Part shown: one piece after another, positions 46,591 through 55,838 of the stretch
Layout of the letters: each line of letters starts with the position of its first letter
Position numbering within the stretch: the stretch's first letter is position 1
Position numbers and translations under genes: made by a program
The notes under the pieces: model-generated
What the model was told of the DNA's origin: nothing
The model's database searches: none
Seen by the model: the letters and a program-made list of their open reading frames with translations, nothing else
Assembly: GCA_028868375.1 (NCBI GenBank)
Contig: JAGWUP010000003.1
Location: 1 to 64,000 of the forward strand
From: Elusimicrobiota bacterium
GTDB taxonomy: Bacteria; Elusimicrobiota; Elusimicrobia; UBA1565; UBA9628
DNA length: 64,000 nt
Direction: 5' to 3'

Positions 46591-47714
46591 TTGTTGGCTC
46601 CTTGCGCCGCGGCCGGCTCCGCGGCCAGCCCGCCGCGCAGGACCAGGGTCCCGCGCACCAGCTCGTCTTTTTCGTCGAGCTCGAGCTTGCCGTCCTTGAT
46701 GAGGATGTCCAGAAACGACGCGATGTTGCGCGCGTAAAGGTGGCTGGCCTGAGCCGGCAGGGCGGAAGCGGGGTTGAGCGGGCCGTGGATGGCCACGCCG
46801 TGCTTGACGACGGTCTTGCCGGGCTCGGTGAGCGCGCAGTTGCCCCCCTGCTCGGCGGCCAGATCGACGACGACTGAGCCGGCGCGCAGGCCGCGCACGG
46901 CCTCCTCGGTGACGAGCTTGGGCGCCGGCTTGCCCGGCACCAGGGCCGTGGTGATGACGACGTCTGAGCCCTGCATGGCCTTGGCCAAGAGCTCGCGCTG
47001 GCGGCGGTAGAAGTCCTCCGACTGCGCCTTGGCGTAGCCTCCGGCGGTTTGCGAGTCGGCGGCGTCCAGCGGCAGCACGACGAACTTGCCGCCGAGGCTT
47101 TCGATCTGCTCCTTGACGGCCGGGCGCAGGTCGTAGGCCTCGACGATCGCGCCCATGCGGTGGGCCACGGCGATCGCCTGGAGGCCGGCGACGCCGGCGC
47201 CGACGACGAAGACCTTGGCCGGCGAGACCGTGCCCGCGGCCGTGATCATCATGGGAAAGAACTTGGGCAGTGACTCGGCGGCGATCATGACGGAGCGGTA
47301 GCCCGCCACCGTGGCCTGGGAGGACAAGGCGTCCATGAACTGGGCGCGGCTGATGCGCGGCATCAAGGTCATCGAGAGAACGGAGGCCTGCCTCTGCGCC
47401 AAGGCCTTGAGGGAATCCTCGCAGGCCGAGGGGACCAGGAAGCTCAGGCTGGCGGCGCCCTTCTTGAGCAAGGCGGCTTCCGCCGGCGTCGGCGGCTGGA
47501 CCTTGACGACGAGGTCGGCCTGGCCGTAAAGGGCGGCGGCGTCCCGCGCCAGCGTCGCTCCCTTGGCCTCGTATTCGGAGTCGGAGATGCCGGCGGCCTC
47601 CCCCGCGCCCATCTGGACGGCGACCTGGACGCCCTTGAGCTTGGAGACGAACTCTGGCACCATGGCCACGCGTTTTTCTTCGGGCGCGATCTCTTTTGGA
47701 ACACCGACGATCAT
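46587..47714 (-). CDS. pntA1: NAD(P) transhydrogenase subunit alpha part 1 (NAD-binding)
   Basis: About 375 residues: the soluble dI subunit with MIVGVPKEIAPEEKRVAMVPEF at the start, an ALSSQATVAGYRSV RQD-loop-region strand, and the NAD-binding VVGAGVAGLQAIAVAHRMGAIVEAYDLRP. It resembles Ald but lacks the Ald catalytic pattern and has a dI-specific C-terminus. The ATG at 47714 has GAGGAG 7 nt upstream; an upstream in-frame extension is not supported. Confidence 0.94.
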   Translation of the reverse strand: MIVGVPKEIAPEEKRVAMVPEFVSKLKGVQVAVQMGAGEAAGISDSEYEAKGATLARDAAALYGQADLVVKVQPPTPAEAALLKKGAASLSFLVPSACEDSLKALAQRQASVLSMTLMPRISRAQFMDALSSQATVAGYRSVMIAAESLPKFFPMMITAAGTVSPAKVFVVGAGVAGLQAIAVAHRMGAIVEAYDLRPAVKEQIESLGGKFVVLPLDAADSQTAGGYAKAQSEDFYRRQRELLAKAMQGSDVVITTALVPGKPAPKLVTEEAVRGLRAGSVVVDLAAEQGGNCALTEPGKTVVKHGVAIHGPLNPASALPAQASHLYARNIASFLDILIKDGKLELDEKDELVRGTLVLRGGLAAEPAAAQGANK

Positions 47715-47845
47715 GGAAAAACTCCTCTGTTTGCAGGGACCTTTTGCGAGGCCGCCCGGCACCAATGCTACGAACCTGCCGAAGAATCTATTTTAACAAA
47801 TCTTATCGGCCTGTCTTCGAAAGTCCATGGAGCGCCGCGAGACTC

Positions 47846-49306
47846 CTATTTCCGGTAGTGGGCGAGGAAGGCCCCGTCCGGAGTCCAGGGCGGCGTGCGC
47901 TCGCGCCAAAGCAGGAAGGCGCGCGAGCCGCGCGGGATGATCGGCCAGCCGCGCTCGTCCAAGGCGATGCGCACGCCAGGGTAGTAGCGCTCGATGGCGA
48001 AGTCGTCCTGCCTGGCCGCGGCCAGCGTTTTCACCGAGGCCATCGCCAGGCCGAGCGCTGCCCCCTGCGATCCCGACTCCTTATCGGCGCTGAGCTTGAG
48101 CTCGCTCTCCCAAAGGCCCAGTGGTTGCCTCTTAATAGGCGCAAATTTATCGGTAAAGGATTGGGTGAGCTGTAAAGTCACGTTCGTTTTCGAGCTAGCG
48201 CCGTGCATTTGCCGAATCAGCTCGATGAGCAAACGCTCCTGTCGCGGTGCCCACTGACTTCTGGGGTTGTAGGTCCCGAAGTTGTCGAAGAAAATTCTCT
48301 TCAAGCGGCCTGATCTCGAATAGACCGCCTCCATGAAGCCGCTGGAACGCACGCGGCTGTGGGGAAGCTTCCTCATTACGATGCGCGCTGCCGAGTCGTG
48401 AAGGTATCTCTCGAACAAAACAATGGCGTTATCGTCGCCGCGCTGTAGAAGCAAAAATTTCGCCCGCCACTTGTCGTCACCCGGATCAACATCGTCCCCA
48501 TGTATGCGGAAGCCTTTCATCCGCAAAGATCTCGGGAACCACGCTGTTGAGAGAGATGAGTTCGGATCGGGCTTGATCTGAATGCTGTCAGACTCAACCA
48601 AGGCTTGCTCCGTCTGCAGGGACAGCGCACTAGCGACGATCCCACGATCGCTGTAATGAGCGCTGAAGCGGCCGTCCGGAATGCCGAGAGGCGTCCGTTC
48701 GCGCCAGAGAACGAAGGCCTTGGAGCCGGATGGATACGTCAGGCGCCCCTCATCGTCGGTGGTCACGCGGACGGCGCGGTAGAGCCGCTGCACCGGGAAG
48801 GAGCGCGCCTCATCGAACAGCCTGGACAGAGAATCCGCCCAGCGCTCATTGCCCGAGGCGTCGGTCAAGTCCGTTTCGCGGCGCAGGCGCCGGAGCAAGA
48901 GCTGGGTGCGCGGCGACCACCAGCGGGAGCGAAGCGCGCCAGCGGCCGCCCCGACTTTTCGCGCGCCTTCATCGCCCAGCAGGGAGCGCAGGGCCGGCCC
49001 CTCATGGCCGATAAAGCGCCCCGGCGCGGCGATGAGAGCCGCAAGGATGCGCGAGGCTTGGGCGTTCGCAAGCTCGGAGTCCAGGGCTTGCGAGGCGTCG
49101 ATATGGGATTCGGAATCGAGGGCGGCCAGGGACAAGCGGTCGATCTTCGCAGGCTGCGGCAGCGACGAGAGGGCGCGTTGAAGGCCGGACTGCAGCAACG
49201 GCTCGCGCCCGACCGCGGAGACCAGCGGCGCTAGCGGCGAGGCTTGCGAACGCGGCGCGGCCATCGCGCAGGGCACAAGAGCCAGGAAGAGTCCCAGGGC
49301 CGACAT
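47846..49306 (-). CDS. Secreted protein of unknown function with internal repeat
   Basis: About 486 residues. The signal peptide is MSALGLFLALVPCAMAAP. I do not recognise the fold. A segment of about 40 residues occurs twice: near residue 185-225 (YPSGSKAFVLWRERTPLGIP, then DGRFSAHY) and at the very end (IPRGSRAFLLWRERTPPWTP, then DGAFLAHY). The protein ends right after the second copy, so that copy could be truncated. ATG 49306 is preferred over 49312 because it lies 6 nt after a TAAACT box. Divergent from the other secreted unknown at 49516. Confidence 0.65.
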   Translation of the reverse strand: MSALGLFLALVPCAMAAPRSQASPLAPLVSAVGREPLLQSGLQRALSSLPQPAKIDRLSLAALDSESHIDASQALDSELANAQASRILAALIAAPGRFIGHEGPALRSLLGDEGARKVGAAAGALRSRWWSPRTQLLLRRLRRETDLTDASGNERWADSLSRLFDEARSFPVQRLYRAVRVTTDDEGRLTYPSGSKAFVLWRERTPLGIPDGRFSAHYSDRGIVASALSLQTEQALVESDSIQIKPDPNSSLSTAWFPRSLRMKGFRIHGDDVDPGDDKWRAKFLLLQRGDDNAIVLFERYLHDSAARIVMRKLPHSRVRSSGFMEAVYSRSGRLKRIFFDNFGTYNPRSQWAPRQERLLIELIRQMHGASSKTNVTLQLTQSFTDKFAPIKRQPLGLWESELKLSADKESGSQGAALGLAMASVKTLAAARQDDFAIERYYPGVRIALDERGWPIIPRGSRAFLLWRERTPPWTPDGAFLAHYRK

Positions 49307-49312
49307 CGCCAT

Positions 49313-49318
49313 AGTTTA
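49313..49318 (-). promoter_or_regulatory. -10 box for the 49306 gene
   Basis: TAAACT on the minus strand, 6 nt before ATG 49306. Confidence 0.4.
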
Positions 49319-49501
49319 CTCGCTCCCAGGCTGGATTGGTTGGGTCCAATGGGAAGCCTTCTCTAGGACCATTAGGCGAAGGCTCGGAACCGACTTGAAA
49401 CGCGCTGAGATTATGGCCGTTGCCTTTGAGGCGATGCGTCCTCTTGGGTCCTGGACCTAGCAGGGTTTCCCAATCGACCCAGGAAAACATCGGGCGCATC
49501 T

Positions 49502-49510
49502 TGTTACACT
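49502..49510 (+). promoter_or_regulatory. Extended -10 promoter for the 49516 gene
   Basis: TGTTACACT (extended -10) ends 5 nt before the ATG at 49516; leaderless geometry. Confidence 0.55.
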
Positions 49511-49515
49511 GATTC

Positions 49516-50625
49516 ATGCTCCGAAAAGCGAAGCGACATGCCTGGGCGCTCGCCGCTGTTCTATGCGGCGGGTTCCAAACGCGGGCCTTGGGAGCCGGCC
49601 GATGCGGCCCCGCGATGTCGCTGCGCGATAGAATCGCTGGACCCCTGCTGGCCGTTCCCGCCGCGATGCGCCTGCCTTTGGCGAAATTTCTGGCCGCCCC
49701 AGCAGACTACGGCGGGCAATTCCACGAGATGTTCCTCGCGGTGGACGCTTCGTACGAGGCGGCGAAACGGAACAAGAATGCGCCCGCCAGCATGGACCGC
49801 GAGGATTACGAACTGCGAGTCGACGGATTGATCGCCAATTTGCTCCGTGCCGATGACCGCGCCGCGATTGAGAGCGCGGTGATGAAAATTTCCTATCTCG
49901 GGGGGCATGTCCCAGGGCTGTGCGACACGATCGGCGACCTGCGTCGACTGGAGCCCCTGAGCTCGGAGCGGCGAGCGATCGCCCTGCTTGAGTCGGGCAT
50001 GAAAGCCCTGGCAAGCGGCGCTGACGAGGAGCCGATCGCGACCCGGCCCAGCGTTGACGCGCGTGAAATGGCACAAAGACGAAGAAGCTATCGAGAGCTC
50101 GCGCAACATGCCCTCGATCGGCGCCGGCTTGAAGCGACCTCCCCATCCTGCAGAAGGAATGCGGAAACGATCTCGTTCGCGCTCGAACGCCCGGGGCTGT
50201 CGCTCCATGTGGAGCATGGCCCCTATAATGGCTTGAGCGCGGCTGGCCCCGACTTCAAGAATTTTTGGCTGTCATACGATCCCAAACGCTTTCCCCGCTG
50301 GAGCGTCGTCCGGCGCGCATTGGGAGATCAGCCCCAGTTGCTGGATGCAAACGACCTGCGCCGATTTGGCGAGTCGTATCTGGCGGAAGACGGGCCGCAA
50401 CTGGAGCTTCACCTAAAGGACAGACGCTTTCCTCCCGGCAGCGAGGAGCGAGAAAAAAACGGCCCGCTCCTGCTCATCTCGCGCAACACGGGCCAGGTCA
50501 GATTTTTTCCGCGGGGCTACGCCGCCGACGACAGGTCGTCCCTGCCGCTGATCGCGAAAATGATCTTGACCGATTTGCAGAACATGGGCCGACAGCTCAT
50601 GCGCGGGATCTGGACCGCCGAGTAG
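49516..50625 (+). CDS. Exported protein of unknown function
   Basis: A 369-residue protein, not recognised. Its first 27 residues look like a signal peptide (RHAWALAAVLCGGFQTRALGA). A helical middle (about 45-200) is followed by a beta-rich part with RPGLSLHVEHGPYNG and a Lys/Arg-rich C-terminal third. No known catalytic pattern is visible. Its base composition is slightly more AT-rich than neighbouring enzymes. It ends 65 nt before the convergent prolyl oligopeptidase. Confidence 0.6.
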   Translation: MLRKAKRHAWALAAVLCGGFQTRALGAGRCGPAMSLRDRIAGPLLAVPAAMRLPLAKFLAAPADYGGQFHEMFLAVDASYEAAKRNKNAPASMDREDYELRVDGLIANLLRADDRAAIESAVMKISYLGGHVPGLCDTIGDLRRLEPLSSERRAIALLESGMKALASGADEEPIATRPSVDAREMAQRRRSYRELAQHALDRRRLEATSPSCRRNAETISFALERPGLSLHVEHGPYNGLSAAGPDFKNFWLSYDPKRFPRWSVVRRALGDQPQLLDANDLRRFGESYLAEDGPQLELHLKDRRFPPGSEEREKNGPLLLISRNTGQVRFFPRGYAADDRSSLPLIAKMILTDLQNMGRQLMRGIWTAE

Positions 50626-50690
50626 CCCGCGATCTCAAACAACGCCTGCGTACAAAGCCCTCGACTGGATCGGCGAAATCAGGGCGTCGC

Positions 50691-52772
50691 TCAGTCGACG
50701 AGCTTCTTGAGGAGATAGACCGTCTCCAGAGACTTGAAGAGGGCGCGCTCCTTGAGGTCCGCGTTCTCGCTGTGGCCGCCCTCCGTGTCCTCGTAGAGGT
50801 AGACCTTGTGGCCGAGGGCCTCCATCTTTGCGGCCATCTTGCGCGCGTGGGCCGGGCCGACGCGGTCGTCGGCGGTCGAGGTCTCGAAGAAGGCCTGCGG
50901 ATAGGCGCGCGCGGAGGCGGGCAGCACGTTTTGGTAGGGCGACCACTTCAGGATCGCGGCGCGCATCTTAGGCTTCGCTGGGTCGCCGTACTCGGCCTCC
51001 CAGCTCGCGCCGGCGGCGATCTTGGGATAGCGGATCATGTCCAGGAGGGGCACCTGGCAGACGACGGCGTGGAAGAGCTCCGGTCGGCGGATCATCGTCG
51101 CGCCGACCAGCAGCCCGCCGTTGGAGCCGCCCATGATGCCCAGCCGCCGCGGCGACGTGAACTTCGAGGAGATCAGCGCCTCGGCCACCGCCGCGAAGTC
51201 GTCGAAGGCGACCGGGCGATTCGCCTTCAGCGCCGCCTCGTGCCAGCGCGGCCCGTACTCGCCCCCGCCGCGGATGTTGGCCAGCGCGTAGGAGCCGCCG
51301 CGTTCCAGCCACAGCGGCCCCAGCAGCCCCAGGTAGCTCGGGCGCATCGAAACCTCGAAGCCGCCGTAGCCGTAGAGCAGGGTCGGGTTGGCGGCGTCGG
51401 CGGCCGTGCCGGTCGCGTGGACGAGGAAAAACGGGATCGCCGTCCCGTCCGGCGCCTTGGCGAAGCGCTGCTCGAGCTCGAAGCGCGAGGCGTTGAAGCG
51501 CGGAGGCAGTCTCTTCAGGAGCTCCGGCGCCGCTCCGGGCGCCAGGCGGTAGAGGCTGGGCGGGGTCAGGAAGTTTTCGTAGCCGTAGAAAAAGTCGTCG
51601 TCGAAGTCGTCGGCGTCGTCGACGAAGGCCGTCCCCTCCATCGGCGCGGGCAGGGCCTTCAGCCTCCAGCGCCCCGATGAGTCCGGGGCCGCCGACCACA
51701 GGCCGGTGCGCACGTCGCGCATCACCTCCAGCAGGACCGCGTCTTTCGTCGTCGACACCCCCTCAAGCGAGGAGCGCCGATCCGGAGTCCAAACCGCGAC
51801 GACGCGCGGGGGCCGTCCCGCCCGCACTCCGGCCAGCTCCAGCGCGACCAGCGAGCCCGCCGGAAAAACCTCCTTGCCCCGCCTCCAGTCCGAGCGCAGG
51901 CGCGCGAGCAGCTGCTCGCGAAAGACGGCCTGCGGGGAGGCGTCCTGCGGCAGCGGGACTCGTTTGCGCCTCGTTCCATCGAGCAGCCAGAGCCGGCTCT
52001 TAAAGAAGCTCGGGCTGCGCAAGACGAAGGCGGTCGTTCCTTCCGGGCGGGAGAAAACCATCTCGTCGGCGCTGACGTCGCTCTTCGGAGCCTCCAGCAG
52101 CAGCCGCGCGGCCGCCAGCGGCTCGCCGCGGCGCCAAAGCTTGATCTCGCGCGGGTAGCCGGAAGACGTCAGGCTGCCCGGGCCGAAGTCGGTGCCGACC
52201 AGGAGGTCGTTTTTGTCGATCCAGGAGACGTCGCTCTTGGCGTCCTTAAGAAAGAAGCCCTTCGCGACGAAGGCCTTCTCGTCCGTGTCGAACTCGCGGT
52301 ACTGCGTCGCGTCCCGCCCGCCGCGCGAGAGCCCGACCATGCACAGCCGCCCCTCCGGCGGCAGGCAGGATGCGCCCTCGAAGACCCAGTCGATCTTCGA
52401 GGACTCGTCCAGCGCGTCCACGTCGAGCACCGTCTCCCAGGCCGGCTCGGCCTTCCGGTACTCCGCCAGCGTCGCGCGCCGCCACAGCCCGCGCGGATGC
52501 TCCTTGTCGCGCCAAAAATTGTAAAGCCATTTCCCCCGCCGCGCGACGTACGGGATCTTGTCCTTGGCCTCTAGCAGGCGCAGGGCCTGCGCGTGGACCT
52601 GCGCGTAGCGCGGGTCGGAGGTCAGCGCGGACAGCGTCGCCGAGTCCTGCGCATGGACCCACTCCAGCGCCCGCGGCTCGCGCGGCGCCTCTAGCCAGAG
52701 GAAGCGGTCCTTACTTGTGGCACCTGCGGCGGCCGGCAGGGCAAGGACGAGAAGGAGGAGAGCTCGGATCAT
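50691..52772 (-). CDS. Prolyl oligopeptidase family serine peptidase (S9A)
   Basis: A 693-residue exported peptidase with a signal peptide (MIRALLLLVLALPAAAGA). The N-terminal beta-propeller is about 70-420; the alpha/beta hydrolase domain has the nucleophile motif GIMGGSNGGLLVGA, the Asp in STADDRVGPAHARK and the His in TEGGHSENAD, so the triad is complete. It cleaves after proline in short peptides. The ATG at 52772 is 7 nt past a TAGGAT box, suggesting a leaderless message. A copy of the dispersed palindromic repeat lies just upstream. Confidence 0.93.
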   Translation of the reverse strand: MIRALLLLVLALPAAAGATSKDRFLWLEAPREPRALEWVHAQDSATLSALTSDPRYAQVHAQALRLLEAKDKIPYVARRGKWLYNFWRDKEHPRGLWRRATLAEYRKAEPAWETVLDVDALDESSKIDWVFEGASCLPPEGRLCMVGLSRGGRDATQYREFDTDEKAFVAKGFFLKDAKSDVSWIDKNDLLVGTDFGPGSLTSSGYPREIKLWRRGEPLAAARLLLEAPKSDVSADEMVFSRPEGTTAFVLRSPSFFKSRLWLLDGTRRKRVPLPQDASPQAVFREQLLARLRSDWRRGKEVFPAGSLVALELAGVRAGRPPRVVAVWTPDRRSSLEGVSTTKDAVLLEVMRDVRTGLWSAAPDSSGRWRLKALPAPMEGTAFVDDADDFDDDFFYGYENFLTPPSLYRLAPGAAPELLKRLPPRFNASRFELEQRFAKAPDGTAIPFFLVHATGTAADAANPTLLYGYGGFEVSMRPSYLGLLGPLWLERGGSYALANIRGGGEYGPRWHEAALKANRPVAFDDFAAVAEALISSKFTSPRRLGIMGGSNGGLLVGATMIRRPELFHAVVCQVPLLDMIRYPKIAAGASWEAEYGDPAKPKMRAAILKWSPYQNVLPASARAYPQAFFETSTADDRVGPAHARKMAAKMEALGHKVYLYEDTEGGHSENADLKERALFKSLETVYLLKKLVD

Positions 52773-52778
52773 GACGCC

Positions 52779-52784
52779 ATCCTA
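52779..52784 (-). promoter_or_regulatory. -10 box for the prolyl oligopeptidase gene
   Basis: TAGGAT on the minus strand, 7 nt before ATG 52772. Confidence 0.4.
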
Positions 52785-52803
52785 CCAAAGTCCCTCGTCC
52801 TGG

Positions 52804-52876
52804 CTGCGTCGCTTGTCGCTCACAGACCGCTGCGGGTATGCTCGCTCCGCGCTCCTTGGCTCGCTCCAAAATCGTC
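52804..52876 (-). repeat. Nested palindromic repeat, copy D
   Basis: On the minus strand it reads GGGACGATTTTGGAGCGAG, CCAAGGAGCGCGGAGCGAGC, ATACCCGCAGCGG and GAGCGACAAGCGACGCAG, nearly identical to the copy at 5556-5646 over about 70 bp. It lies between the prolyl oligopeptidase and DUF427 genes. Confidence 0.75.
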
Positions 52877-52927
52877 CCAGCGAAGTGTATCACTTATTGA
52901 TTAACAAGCCCTTAGGCCGCACATCGG

Positions 52928-53209
52928 TCAAGGGACGACCTCGACGCCCCGCCAGAATGCCACGCGCCCGCGAATCTGCTTGGCCGCCTCCTTGGGTTCG
53001 GCGTAGCACCAGGCCGCCTCGCGGTTGATCTCCCCGCCCACGACGACATCGTAGTAGCTGGCCGTGCCCTTCCACGGGCAGACGGTCGTATGCGTCGACG
53101 GCTTTAAATACTCCCGCCGGACATCATCGGCCGGGAAATAGTGGTTGCCCTCGATGACGACGGTTCTAGCGCTCTCGGCGATCACGGCGCCCTTCCAGAT
53201 CGCTTTCAT
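52928..53209 (-). CDS. DUF427 family protein
   Basis: A 93-residue single-domain protein. It starts MKAIWKGAVIAESARTVVIEGNHYFP and contains the DUF427 hallmarks STHTTVCPWKGTASYY and INREAAWCYAEPKEAAKQI, with a final AFWRGVEV. The family is small, cytoplasmic and of unknown function. The ATG at 53209 has GGAGGGA 5 nt upstream, so an in-frame extension to 53239 is not needed. Confidence 0.9.
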   Translation of the reverse strand: MKAIWKGAVIAESARTVVIEGNHYFPADDVRREYLKPSTHTTVCPWKGTASYYDVVVGGEINREAAWCYAEPKEAAKQIRGRVAFWRGVEVVP

Positions 53210-53263
53210 GTTTCCCTCCGCTCCAATGGTTGGTAGCATACATAAGATGCCGCTCCTGGCTGC

Positions 53264-53314
53264 GGAACTTCAGGGTCCGAAAGGGGTTTGAGCAGGCGGA
53301 GCTTGCGAAGTTCC
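53264..53314 (-). other. Inverted repeat after the MFS gene
   Basis: GGAACTTC (53264-53271) and GAAGTTCC (53307-53314) are perfect arms around a 35-nt loop in the gap between the MFS gene stop and the DUF427 gene. It may end the MFS transcript; weak evidence. Confidence 0.3.
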
Positions 53315-53326
53315 AAGGATCTCTCG

Positions 53327-54559
53327 TCATGATCCCATGACCTCTTCCGCGGGCTGCAAGCGCCGGAAGTTGCGATAGAGCAGCACGTCGTAGGCGATCT
53401 TCACTCCGCCCGCGAAGAAGAAGGGGGCGCTGAGCAGCGCCGGCGCCGCCAGGAGCATGCCGGCCAGCGAAGGCGAGATCGCGGCTCCGGCCGTGCGCGC
53501 CACGCCCGTGATCCCCGCGGCCGCGGAGCGCTCATCCGGCTCGACCACCGCCATCGTATAGGACTGTCGGGTGGGAACGTCCATCTGGGAGATGCTGAAA
53601 CGCAGCAGCAGCACCGCGATCGCCAAGCCCAGGCTCGGCATCAGGGGCACCAGGATCAGCAGGACGTTGGAGGGGATGTGGGTGAAGACCATGGTCCGGA
53701 TCAGGCCGATCCGTCGAGCCAGCGCCGCCGCCGCCAGCGCGGAAACTCCCGCCAGGACGTTGGCCCCGAAGAAGATGGCTCCCAAGGTCGCGGGCGAGGC
53801 GCCGAAGCGCGCGTGAAACCAGTAGGCCGCGATGCTCTGCACGACGAAGCCGCCCCCGAAGGCGTCCAGGGCGAACAGCGAGGAGAGCTTGAACACGACC
53901 GTTCTGGACTTGTGCAAACCCAATAACACCGGTCCGGCCGCGCCTCGTTCCCCGGGAGGCGGCTCCACCTTGCCCGTGAGGCAGAGGAAAACCAGCGCCA
54001 AGACCAAGCCCAGCGCCGCATAGCCGTAGATGACGGCTCGAAAGCTCTCCACGGCCGGCCAGCCCAGACGCTCCAGCAGGCTGACCGCTCCGCCGCCCGC
54101 CAGAGCCCCCGTCGCCGTGGCGATGGACCCGACGAGGTTGTACCAAGCGAACACCGCCGTGCGGTCTCGGCCCGGCGCGAGCTGCGCCAGGATCGCCTGC
54201 TCGACGGACACGAACGGACCGACTTCATTGCCGCTGGGACTGATCACGCCCGCCGTCGCCGCGGCCAGCAGCAGCCAGTAGTTCCTCGTCAGGCCGAAGA
54301 CGAGCCCGGCCATGGCCAGGAGCAGCGCGCCGAGGATCAGCATCCTGCGGCGGCCCAAGCGGTCTGCGGAGGTCGTGATCCACAGCGACACGGCGGTATC
54401 GCCGACCAGCGTCAAGGTCAAGAGCAGCCCGATCCTCGAAGTCGGCAGGCCGAGCTGGACTAGATACAGCACCAGGATGACCGAGATCAGGCCGTAACCG
54501 AAGAGGCGGAGGCAGCGCGTGAGAAACAAGAGGCGGCCGTCGCGGTCGAGCCCGCTCAT
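53327..54559 (-). CDS. MFS transporter
   Basis: A 410-residue permease with 12 hydrophobic helices. Motif A is ADRLGRRRMLILGALL between TM2 and TM3 and there is a GNEVGPFVSVEQAI loop. It resembles DHA1-type exporters, but the substrate is unknown. The ATG at 54559 (MSGLDRDG) starts 1 nt after the stop of the beta-propeller gene, so the two are an operon. Confidence 0.85.
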   Translation of the reverse strand: MSGLDRDGRLLFLTRCLRLFGYGLISVILVLYLVQLGLPTSRIGLLLTLTLVGDTAVSLWITTSADRLGRRRMLILGALLLAMAGLVFGLTRNYWLLLAAATAGVISPSGNEVGPFVSVEQAILAQLAPGRDRTAVFAWYNLVGSIATATGALAGGGAVSLLERLGWPAVESFRAVIYGYAALGLVLALVFLCLTGKVEPPPGERGAAGPVLLGLHKSRTVVFKLSSLFALDAFGGGFVVQSIAAYWFHARFGASPATLGAIFFGANVLAGVSALAAAALARRIGLIRTMVFTHIPSNVLLILVPLMPSLGLAIAVLLLRFSISQMDVPTRQSYTMAVVEPDERSAAAGITGVARTAGAAISPSLAGMLLAAPALLSAPFFFAGGVKIAYDVLLYRNFRRLQPAEEVMGS

Positions 54560-54560
54560 T

Positions 54561-55598
54561 CTAATTGCCGGGCGCCGTAAATCGCATGACGCGCAGCCGC
54601 GGGCGGCCGCCCGCGTCGGCCAGAGGAAAGTAGGCAAGTCCGGTCGCGGGGTCCACCGCGACGCTGTGCGCGTCGGGGCCGACCCAGCCGCGCCATAGCC
54701 GCTTCGGCCGCCCGTCGCGCACGGAAAACACCGTCGCCACGCCGCTCTCGGCGGCGACGTAGAGAAGCCGGCGCGCGGAATCCAGCGCCAGGACGTCGGG
54801 GTCGCCCCCGGTCTCGTCGACTTGGACGACGCGCAGGTCCGGCAGCGACAGCGTCAGCAGGCGGGCGTTGCCGTCGCAGGCGACGAAGGCCGCGTGGTCG
54901 GCCTCGTCGACCAGCAGGCCGTGGTTGTGGTCGCAGCTCTCCGGAAGAGCGACCCGGCGGACGATCGTCAACGCCCGGGGATCGATCAGCGCCAGCTCGC
55001 GGCGCGTCTGCACGTTGACCAGCACGCGCCGGCCGTCCGGGTCGTAGGCGCTGTTGCCGGCCTCTCCGCCCAGCGGCAGCGTCTTGAGCACGCGCGGGGG
55101 CAAGCCGCCGATCACGGTTTCGCGTCCGCCCCGTTCGTTGGACACGAACAGGCGGCGCAAGGGCGCCACCCAGGCGCTGCCGTCGGGAAATCCCCCCGCG
55201 GGCAGAACGGCGATCGTCGAGAGATCCGAGAGCCGCAGCGCCCGCACGCTGCCGCGGCCAAGAGCCCGTCCGTAGAGGCTCCCGGCCGCGCTCACGAAGG
55301 CAAGGCCGCTCTCCGGCGCCAGGGTGATGCCGGTAGCTCCGGGAAAGCCGGGCAAATCCGCGACCACGCGCCGCCGCCTCGCGTCGTAGACCAAAACCCG
55401 GCCGGCGCCCATCTGGTTGATGTAGAGGCGCCCGGTGGAGGCATCGAACGCCTCGTAGTCGAACCGCCCCGCGGGTCCGGGCAGCGGCAGATCGGCCACC
55501 TTAACCAAGCCGGCGGCGCTGCGGCCGGGCGCGGGAGCCCGGGCCGGACTTGCGTGCGATAGCGCCAGCGTCAGGGCGAGGAGCGCGCGATGAGTCAC
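54561..55598 (-). CDS. Exported YncE/YVTN-like beta-propeller protein
   Basis: About 345 residues, mostly YVTN-type beta-propeller blades: recurrent FDASTGRLYINQ, LAPESGLAFVSA, LDSARRLLYVAAES and VDPATGLAYFPLAD. A short hydrophobic start (ALLALTLALSHASPARA) looks like a signal peptide, giving GTG 55598 as likely start; in-frame codons up to 55679 are alternatives. Such propellers often act as periplasmic binding or scaffold proteins. Function unknown. Co-transcribed with the MFS gene. Confidence 0.75.
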   Translation of the reverse strand: MTHRALLALTLALSHASPARAPAPGRSAAGLVKVADLPLPGPAGRFDYEAFDASTGRLYINQMGAGRVLVYDARRRRVVADLPGFPGATGITLAPESGLAFVSAAGSLYGRALGRGSVRALRLSDLSTIAVLPAGGFPDGSAWVAPLRRLFVSNERGGRETVIGGLPPRVLKTLPLGGEAGNSAYDPDGRRVLVNVQTRRELALIDPRALTIVRRVALPESCDHNHGLLVDEADHAAFVACDGNARLLTLSLPDLRVVQVDETGGDPDVLALDSARRLLYVAAESGVATVFSVRDGRPKRLWRGWVGPDAHSVAVDPATGLAYFPLADAGGRPRLRVMRFTAPGN

Positions 55599-55697
55599 TA
55601 GGGCGAGGTGATTCCCGGTGAAGGCATCGGATATTTTATAAAACGATAACGCATCGCGATCGCTGCAAGCAGCGGTCAAAACTTCGAGAGCGGCACG

Positions 55698-55838
55698 ATG
55701 GACGCCGGAGCTTACGTGGGCCTAGAGACCCCGCTCTTGAAGGACGAGGAGGAGTCGATCCGGCTGCGCGCCAGCCTGGACTCCGACCGCCTGGCGCTGG
55801 GCGCGCTGCTCGGCCTGCCCTTCGGCGCCGCGCGATAA
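55698..55838 (+). CDS. Possible 46-residue peptide or gene remnant
   Basis: An ORF beginning MDAGAYVGLETPLLKDEEE and ending GALLGLPFGAAR, below normal gene length. Its stop overlaps the next ATG (TAATG), as in coupled genes. The acidic helix followed by a Leu/Gly-rich end does not match a family I know. It could be a leader peptide for the tandem-HTH gene or the 3' remnant of a lost gene. Confidence 0.3.
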   Translation: MDAGAYVGLETPLLKDEEESIRLRASLDSDRLALGALLGLPFGAAR

